Assembly (NCBI GenBank): GCA_036346405.1
Contig: CM070557.1
Span: 54,628,016-54,692,015 of the forward strand
Origin: Phyllostachys edulis
Taxonomy: Eukaryota; Streptophyta; Magnoliopsida; Poales; Poaceae
Reading direction: 5' to 3'
DNA length: 64,000 bases
Position 1 is the first letter of the stretch. Each line of letters begins with the position of its first letter. Both the position numbers and the translations under genes were made by a program. Below the pieces are notes generated by a model. It did not search any database. It worked only from the letters and a program-made list of their open reading frames with translations, and was not told the DNA's origin. This document shows, piece by piece, positions 56,640 through 64,000 of this stretch.

Positions 56640-59600
56640 CAACTGGCGACAAATAGCTATCACCATTTGAACAGGTGATAGGGACCCTATCGTCCCCTAT
56701 CGCCGGTTCACCTACATGTCACCAGTTGAACTGGTGACAACCTGACAGGTATCTAAAACCCTAAACTGCTTGGCCTATTTTTTATTTTCATAGATTTTGA
56801 ACGGTACAAAATCTATTACACTCGTAATAACATTTTGTGATTGTCGTATGTTGTTTTAGTGTGGTGAATTTTAGAAGAATTTTGCGAGGACGATTGAGGT
56901 ATCAATGATTCGCAAGTAGGAAGGTAAGTGATATTACGATGCGCCCGGGAATTCATACACATGCACTGCATATTATGTAAGGAAACAAATGTGAATTTGC
57001 TATTACTATCAAAACTATGATAAATCACACTAATATTACATAACATTCAGCAAAACATCATAACACTTAATCAAAATGATAATTTAGAACATTGGCAATA
57101 ACATATTACTACTGTCTATGCTTTCTCGTGGTCGCGACCTCAACGCCTCATGTGGACTGCCTCAAGTCGTGCAATTGGATGAAGTCCCTACAGCGACGTC
57201 CGAAGTTCCGATGTCTCCTTCGTCTTGAGGATTTCTCATGGGGCATTTCTTGAAGGTGTGCCCAGACTCCCTGCAAATGGAGCACTTCTTTGTACAACGC
57301 CCGGTTTCTACTTCGTCCATGTCGTTCCTGATGCGTCGTACCTGTCGTTGGCCAACCTTTCCCTTGAGCCTATCAATGTCCGTGGCCCAGATTAGTTACT
57401 TCCAGGTTGGATGCCCAGTGAAATGGCCAACCACAGCGCAACTATACATCTCCCTAGTCCAAGTTTGCATCACCGTCTCCTTGGTGAAATAGTCAGAGAC
57501 GTACTAACCGGGGTGTTGCGCCACCGTCGAACATGCGGCTATGACATAGGAGCAGAGTCTATGCAGAAGATGGGGCTTGTTGCAAGTGCATATACAACTA
57601 CCGCGACGTTGCGTGCACTCGTGGGTGATCCTCTCACGGTTCGTCGTCGACGATGTCCTTTATCTCTGCACATTATCTCGAAGCGAAGCTCTCTTGTGCC
57701 CATCTTAAATACCCAGTGCATCTCACCCTTCTTTCTCTTCTTCTCCATGCACTTGGTGACCATGGCGGATTAGAGTATTCTGTCATTTGCCATGGTGAGC
57801 GACACGTTGTTGCTTCTGTCAACAAAGTAGTTCGTCGTACCGCGGAGAATTATCTCCACAATACCAACCAAAGGGAGGCACCTTGTGCCGCGCATGACCC
57901 AGTTGTACACCTCGGCTAGATTAGTTGTCATGACACCATATCGAGCACCACCCATGTCATGTAGCAGCGAGCACTTCTCCTTAGGCTCGTGTTCAATCCA
58001 GTCCGAGAAGTATTTCACCTGTGCCCCCCGTCCTCCTCATCAATCTGGGAGCATCTGTGAGTAGTTGTGGCAATGCTTCGGGGGCTTGGTCGGCGCTTGG
58101 GGCAACCTTTCTCGATGCCTCCCTTCTGTGCGTTTGGGTCCGCTCATCCAGAATCTTCTAGAATGCTTCGAACTTCCGTTACTGGTTCTGGTTGTACAGC
58201 CGTTTGAACAGGTTCATCAAGTCCTTGTTGTAGAACTATTTGTAGAAGTTTGCACCCAAGTGCCTCATGCACCACCTGCTCTGCAGATCTGGCCATGGAA
58301 GTGGTACGTTCTCTCCTTATTGCAGCTAAGTTATTGTACGCAACAGGCCTGCATGCCGATCATGTATGAGACATACGTTGGGACGGCCTTGCACAACAGA
58401 AATCCTCACATTCTTCAGGAACCACAACCAACTGTCTGTGTTCTCGCTTTCAACAAAAGTGAATGCCACAGGAAGAACTTGTTTGTTCTCATCCGTAGCT
58501 ATTGCAGTTAGTATCTGGCCCTTGTACTTCCCAGCAAGAATGTGCCATATATGCATAAGATTGGACAACAATGCCGGAATGCATTGATGCATGGACCAAA
58601 CGCGAAGAATGCTCGCTGCAGTACCCTCTTATTAGCCCACTTCGGATGCGTGACATCTTGAATGTCGATATGGGTGCCAAGATTCCTATCTTATATGACT
58701 CAGAGTTGCCCGGGGAGGTTGTGGTAGGAATCCTCGAACGTGCCCCACCTTGATTCCGATGCCTTCTGTTTTGCCCTCCAAGCCTTGGCATAACTGATTA
58801 TGTATTACAACCTTACCTTAATCGCCCGAATAATGGATCGTGGCTCAAAATTTAGATTATCCACGATCTCACTATACATGAGTTTAGCGATGAAGCCTGA
58901 TGACAGGTTCTGGTGGGACTGCACTGACTCAGAAACGACGCATGTGTGAAGGACCACTATAGAGCACTTCTAGTAGGTGTCCCACTTAGGCTGAAATGCG
59001 TGCACTCGCCAAGAGCATCGCTCTATGCCGTACTTCATGTCGTAGCATCTTGGGGTAGACTTGACGGCTGTGAATGTGTGTTGCACCAACAAGGCCCAGA
59101 ATTTGATCGCGTCCTGCACGACCTCCTTGTATTTGTACATAGCTCCTAGCCTGACCTCGCTCTGGTCGTACTCCCACGGCACATGGGAGCCTTCGTTGAC
59201 AGCGAGGTTATCGAACTAGTATGTGTTCCACTCGGATGGAACCGCCTGCTAGTTCTTACAATCCTCATCGTCGGAAGCTTCATCTTCAGACAATGTCATA
59301 TAGTCTCGGTCTTTGAGATCCATCCTTTGCACTACGGCTTCCACCTCCTCACTCTCGTCAACAAGACCACTAGCTTGCCTGACTGAAGGAGCTACTTTCG
59401 CAGGGTCTTCATCGGCAGCATCAGCAACTCCGGGAGTTTCAACCATTGCATGCACCGCGCTGTGCTGGAGTCCTTGACTTCTTTTTCGGCGTCAGCACCC
59501 CCTTCTTGTTTAGCCGCAGATGTAGGAGTGGGTTTGGCATATGCTTAGACTAGAAGGACCAATTTCCACCCTCCCTTCCTCGCCATACATACATATAACT

Positions 59601-60210
59601 GCTATGGATTTGTTCCCTTCAGCTGCACTAACTCCCAATATGTAGGTTGTGCTACCCGTGGGGCAAGGCAACTCAATCTCAGATCACACATCACGGTCCA
59701 CTTGGAATGTGCGGAATAACCACCGCATCATAGCGCCTCATGTACGCTGCCCTGGTTTTGGTATGGGCACAGTCGCCGATTGAAAATAACACAAATCAAT
59801 CCCCTCAGGACCCTCCATAATAGTCCCTTGATTATAGTAAATTTTGAAATTAGCGATGTCGAATATATTTAGCGCACTGCACCATAAAGAACATTTCCAT
59901 GATTAACCACATATCTAAAACTAAACTACCACCGAAAAGTATTATGTAAAATGTACTGCATTACGTAACCGTACATCCAAAACTATGTAATTCATTAGGT
60001 TAAAAAAATTACCCGAGAGGTGGATAACCGGACGGGCAGCATTTCGCTAGCTTCTCTCCTCCCCTCTACTCCTCTCTCTGCTCTTCTTCTCTTTTTTCTG
60101 AATAAAAGTGAGTTTTGTACCGAATTTTAAGGTTTCAAAAGGTTTTTATAAGATCAGTCTTCCTGTTGCTATTTGAAATGGCGATAAGAAGCTGTCGCCA
60201 ATAAGACTGT
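56640..60210 (-). mobile_element. Second, decayed Mutator-like element
   Basis: The interior encodes a MULE transposase on the minus strand (57170-59800). Near 56648 the words GGCGACAAATAGCTATCACC and near 60170-60210 their approximate reverse complements (GGCGATAAGAAGCTGTCGCC) suggest diverged terminal repeats. I could not find a convincing 9-bp duplication, so the ends are estimates. The left end also contains a cluster of CAACTGGTGAC / GTCACCAGTTG words (56640-56745). Confidence 0.45.
57170..59800 (-). pseudogene. MULE transposase (mudrA-like), frameshifted
   Basis: Minus strand. An acidic N-terminal part (DRDYMTLSEDEASDDEDC) lies at about 59260-59320. The MuDR domain follows with YKEVVQDAIKFWALLVQHTF and ERCSWRVHAFQPKWDT (about 58975-59125). 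Next come SYAKAW (about 58795), KWANKRVLQRAFFAFGPCIN (about 58575-58640), GTFL...GKYKGQILTAIATD and SENTDSWLWFLKNVRISV (about 58400-58540), SLLHDMGGARYGVMTTNLAE with VYNWVMRGTRCLPL (about 57870-57985), and a C-terminal zinc knuckle KKCSICRESGHTFKKC (about 57239-57287). The conserved order is complete, but there are many frameshifts and stops. The sequence differs clearly from the transposase of the larger MULE at 20.8-35.4 kb, so it is a separate lineage. Confidence 0.8.
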
Positions 60211-62640
60211 TCACTTCCATGTGTAGTTGTGTACTCTGTTAGTATTCACAAAACTATCATACATGTAGACGTCCATGTAGTACACAGGAGAGAGCGCATA
60301 TGCCTTTTTCCCATTTAACTTGCATCATAGGAAATGTTCGATTTGTGACTCAGAATTTTGCTCCTGTAGTCCGTATCTTATCCTTCAGGCTTCACCACCT
60401 ATGCTGATAATCTTGTCGGATTAACATGTCTCTATCGTCTGAAGAAAAGAACATGTCTCTATCGTCTGAAGAAAAGAACATGTCTCTGATTAGCTTGATT
60501 TCACTTTATGCACCATGCAAAAGAATATTTTATCACAGAACAGCAGCTGTAGCTGTTGCAAGCAACACCACGAAAAACCCAATTATAGAAAACAACATTA
60601 CAAGCAGCTATCTTGCGATTTTTGATACCATCAATTGGCAGACAACCAAGCTCCAACATGATGGAAGACTACCAGAAGCAATAACTGATGAGATGTTGCC
60701 GCACGAATGCACGATAAAAGCACAATATGAAAGATCAACCTACTGCTAACAGATTCTCAGTCACAACTCACAAGAGTTCTCAAACAATAGCAAATTAGCT
60801 TGCAAACATAGATCTCATTATTTCATAGATTAAATAACAAATTTATTTCAAAAGCATCGACTTCAATGGCTATGTACTTCAGTGTCATAGATCTCAATAT
60901 CTCATTATGCAGAGCTGGTGCACATTGCAAACCCAGGCTCAACACTCACGACACACATCATGGTCAAGATGCAACTCTTTCCAAGATAAGTGATCTAAAA
61001 CAAGCCTACTTTTGCTTTCGCAAGATTTGACATCTATAAGTTTGACCTTACAGTTACAGATTGGCAGCTCAATTTTTTTGCTGCAGAGATGACGTAGCTC
61101 AGATATTCACCCACCAAGCCCTACCTTCACCATGAGTGATATAACATCCAAATAACCATTCTACTAATACCATTTAAAATTATTGTTTTCTAGCTTTATA
61201 AGCACATTCTGGGAAGTTACAAGAGATGCCACAAGGTTTGATTTTCCATATTGTTCATACAAATTTCTATGAATTTCCTCGCAAAAAATCTATGAATTCA
61301 AGAAATTTGATTTGCATAAATATCAACATACATAAACTATGTTAGTGTCTAAGGCATCAACCGTAAGAAAATCAGTTTTGGATATATAACTATTGAATGC
61401 TTGAAGTAAGCTATCCAACTCTTTTGTTTGTAAGCTCCCTGATTTACGCATCATGCAATCTAGTCCACATGTTTTGTATTGCTTCTAGATAGATTGTGTT
61501 TGAACATTGCACAATTTTAAAGGAACAGGGAAAATATCAGCAAACAGCATGGCCTCAAGCAGCACAATGAGCCAAATAGTCATCTTGTAGCAGAGCATAA
61601 TACATCTAAAACTCTCATGAAGGGAAACTTCATACAATTAAGAAAACATGTTCAGTTAGCCATTTCCAAGTTCCAACTATGAAATCTTTTGTATTTCATG
61701 TTCATTCATTACAAAACAACCACTTTAGCATTGGATTTTGAACAATTCTCTTACAGGCCAGTATTCTATGACGACTATCCAAGGGATAAACATTGTATGA
61801 TCAAACATAAGCAAACCATAAAAGGTCAAACATAGCAATCAATGGCACCTTTATCAATTATAAAGCATCTTAATGATTAAATCTCTTGCATTTTGGTCAC
61901 AGCATAACCTTCATATAAGCTACATGTCTTTGACTAAATTATTCAAAACTGTAGCAAAATGCTAAACTTGTGATCTGTCCATGGCATCAGATGTCTCCAA
62001 TTCAAATGAGCTACTTGTGTATGGCGAAGAAAACTTCCTTATTTACACTTTCAATCCCCCAAAAAAGACAGTTAAACAGACAACACATCTCAGTTTTTTC
62101 AGCAAATAAACATATGGGATGTATGAACTTCACCATTCATTCATAGGCGAACCTTTAAACATCATTTTCAAACATTGCATCTATTTAATGGAACGCATGG
62201 TGGCCATCTGATCGAATTTAAGCTTCGCCCTCACCAATATGTTCTCAGAATAGTTTCATGCACCAGAACAAAGATAGTGGAGGCCTTTTCACTTTGGCTG
62301 GTACCATTCGAAATCAACAAATAACTGAAACTAGCATATTCCAAATGCCGGATACAGTAATGCTAACAAGAATTGCATCTTTGTATACCCTCAGAATAGT
62401 CAAGACGGCTGTTCGAATATTTAATCCAGAACAGTAAGTAGAGCACAACACAGGAACACCTTATTTGCGTGATTCAGGAAGATCTATCAGTGATTAGGCT
62501 TGAGGCTAGTCAAAAGCTACAACAATGCAAGCAAAACCTGCATCTTCTTATACCCATCACATTCCGATTTAAACAAATTAAGACGCGCACAGGCGCTGCA
62601 TCATCTAAGAACACTAGCAACCAAGAAGGCGACACCTTTC
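60211..62640. other. Intergenic stretch, no recognised gene
   Basis: About 2.4 kb of AT-rich sequence without recognisable coding similarity. It includes a short tandem repeat at 60424 and, at the right end, the probable 3' UTR of the L7/L12 gene. Confidence 0.45.
60424..60490 (+). repeat. Tandem repeat, 27-bp unit, about 2.4 copies
   Basis: ACATGTCTCTATCGTCTGAA followed by GAAAAGA recurs at 60424, 60451 and (partial) 60478. In one frame it encodes a MSLSSEEKN repeat in a 107-codon open frame that I do not recognise. Confidence 0.9.
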
Positions 62641-62648
62641 GCTCGGGA

Positions 62649-63137
62649 TCACTCGAGCGCGACGGCGGCGCCGGCGGCCTTGAGCTTGGCGGCGAGCGCC
62701 TCGGCCTCTTCCTTGGGAAGGCCGGCGCGCACCACGACAGGCGCCTTCTCCACGAGCTCCTTCGCCTCCTTCAGCCCCAGGTCCGTCACCGCGCGCACCT
62801 CCTTTATGATCTTTATCTTCGCCGCCGACTCGTACTTCTCGATCTTCACGTCGAACGCCGTCTTCGCCGCCGCGGAATCCTCGGCGCCCGCAGCCCCGGA
62901 GACCGCATCTCCGGCCGCGGCAGGACCGGCTCCGGCAGCGGCGCTGGAGGTGAGTGAGAGGCGGAGCTTGAGGCGTAGGAGCGCCGCGTAGTCGTCCAGA
63001 TCGGCCGGGGAGAGTGTCAGGAGCTCATCGGCGATGCGCGACAGCTTATGATCCTCGCCGCCGGCGGTCACTGCCGCGGTGGAGAGGCAGCGGAGGCGGG
63101 GGATCAACGGTGCGAATTTGGAGGAGAAAAGTGGCAT
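62649..63137 (-). CDS. Mitochondrial ribosomal protein L7/L12 (bL12m)
   Basis: Minus strand, single exon, 162 residues. MPLFSSKFAPLIPRLRCLST is a basic, Ser-rich mitochondrial presequence. The N-terminal stalk-dimerisation helices follow (KLSRIADELLTLSPADLDDY), then an Ala/Gly/Pro hinge (about residues 65-92). The C-terminal L7/L12 domain follows: FDVKIEKYESAAKIKIIKEV, then TDLGLKEAKELVEKAPVVVR, then PKEEAEALAAKLKAAGA. The KIKIIKEVR and GLKEAKELVE motifs bind translation GTPases in the family. The presequence and the lack of a chloroplast-type leader favour mitochondria. The gene is intact. It diverges from whatever is transcribed rightward at the edge of the window, with a GC-rich interval between them. 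Confidence 0.93.
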   Translation of the reverse strand: MPLFSSKFAPLIPRLRCLSTAAVTAGGEDHKLSRIADELLTLSPADLDDYAALLRLKLRLSLTSSAAAGAGPAAAGDAVSGAAGAEDSAAAKTAFDVKIEKYESAAKIKIIKEVRAVTDLGLKEAKELVEKAPVVVRAGLPKEEAEALAAKLKAAGAAVALE

Positions 63138-63963
63138 CTTGGTAAATCTTGCGAATTACGCGGTGGGGACTGGGGGTTAGGGTTTTGGCCACGTAACAAT
63201 CGTTCCAAAAGCGAAAGCGCATTAGTGGATGTGCACCAACCACGGCCGAAGGCGTATCTCAGAGATGCGTTGCCCCACTTGTCAATGGGAAGCGCCCACC
63301 CGCTGGCTGGCTGTTGCTCTCCAAGTCCGACTCTCCGAGACAGCAACTCAGCATATGACCACCCCACGACACACTGTCTTCCTGCCCCCTGAGTCCTGAG
63401 CGCCACACGCGGCGCAAACACACCACGCCATCTCTTCTCTTCTCGCTCGCCTCGGCGGAGCAAAAGCAAAACCCTCGTAGAAATCGAAATCGAAACCGCC
63501 GCGGGTGGAAGCGCGGATTCCGATCGCACGAAACTCGATTCCCTCTCCTCCTTCTCTCGTTTTTTTTTTGGATTTTTTTTGCGAATTTTTCGGTGCTTTT
63601 TTGGCTGTTTCCTTTCAGGAGCGCACGGCCTCGGCGGATTCGCGGCGGCTGGTCTGTGGAATCGCTTCCCCGACGTGTTTTTTTTTGTGAACTTTTTGTA
63701 GGGTTTTGCCGGCCGGGGCTTGATCTGCTTGTTGCGTGCTTGTAGGTTTTGGAATTTCGTGGATTGGAGAAGAGTGGTGTACGCTGGGCACTGTTGAGAT
63801 CTCTCTTCGCGGTTGTTGCTAGGTGATCTCCCATGCGTCTGCGATTTTTAGGGTTTTGGAAGTGACCATACGATTTTAACGATGTTTAGATTGTCTGGGA
63901 TTATTACGTTTTGTATTAGGGTTTTAGGTGTAGATTGCTTGTGAGAGGGATTGATAGCTATCA
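63138..63963. promoter_or_regulatory. Probable divergent promoter / 5' UTR of a rightward gene
   Basis: A GC-rich block lies between the L7/L12 start and a plus-strand region that looks like a plant 5' UTR: CT-rich at 63420-63560, with T-runs, a TTTCAG acceptor-like site near 63616, and GTAGGGTTTTG. An ATG at 63964 (MAFAVLRYASLC) reaches the window edge, but I cannot say whether it is the start of a protein. Confidence 0.35.
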
Positions 63964-64000
63964 ATGGCGTTTGCTGTTCTGCGATATGCTTCACTCTGCC

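Noticed and set aside
63259..63834. Minus-strand 191-codon frame upstream of the L7/L12 gene
   Set aside because: Arg-rich, motif-free, and antisense to a 5' UTR-like region. It is probably a composition artefact.

Overview
The window is nuclear DNA from a flowering plant, almost certainly a grass. The evidence is multi-exon genes with GT-AG introns, GC-rich first exons (TIM44, mitochondrial L7/L12, a HIPP metallochaperone), and dense nested transposable elements of kinds typical of grasses: Mutator-like, CACTA, Tat-lineage gypsy with an antisense extra ORF, L1-type LINEs and large solo LTRs. No tRNA, rRNA, CRISPR or bacterial-type operon was seen.

Layout. 1-6.2 kb: a small RING plus membrane-segment gene whose first exon is split by a 3.66-kb LTR retrotransposon (CAAGA target duplication). 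That element has no gag or pol. It carries one open 954-codon frame built from fragments of unrelated host genes (PPR, auxin response factor B3, PI4K-gamma, VAC14). This is the most striking object in the window. 6.5-8.1 kb: CACTA remnant with a Ulp1-like peptidase. 8.4 kb: near-perfect 116-bp foldback. 8.8-9.9 kb: a two-exon gene for a 62-residue protein. 11.4-15.4 kb: two solo LTRs, each with its own target duplication. 16.4-37.7 kb: a very large Mutator-like element with ~120-bp terminal inverted repeats and a direct CCCCTAGGATC flank. It carries a plant-mobile-domain gene, a mudrA transposase and a GRF zinc-finger gene. The transposase is split by a ~12-kb Tat-like gypsy element.

38.4-39.9 kb: intact HIPP gene (minus). 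42.3-47.0 kb: degenerate LINE bounded by a 17-bp target duplication and containing copia gag, an 8-bp-TSD insertion and tandem repeats. 47.6-52.5 kb: complete 14-exon TIM44 gene (minus, 475 codons), with a possible alternative terminal exon in intron 1. 52.9-60.2 kb: MITE-like element, LINE fragments and a second, decayed MULE transposase. 62.6-63.1 kb: intact mitochondrial ribosomal L7/L12 gene (minus), with a probable divergent promoter to a gene leaving the right edge.

The genes that look functional are TIM44, mitochondrial L7/L12, HIPP and perhaps the 62-residue protein gene. The first two act in mitochondrial protein import and translation. Everything else readable is transposon-derived or broken. 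Exon boundaries were read by eye from splice sites and frame continuity. Family names come from remembered family motifs, not searches.
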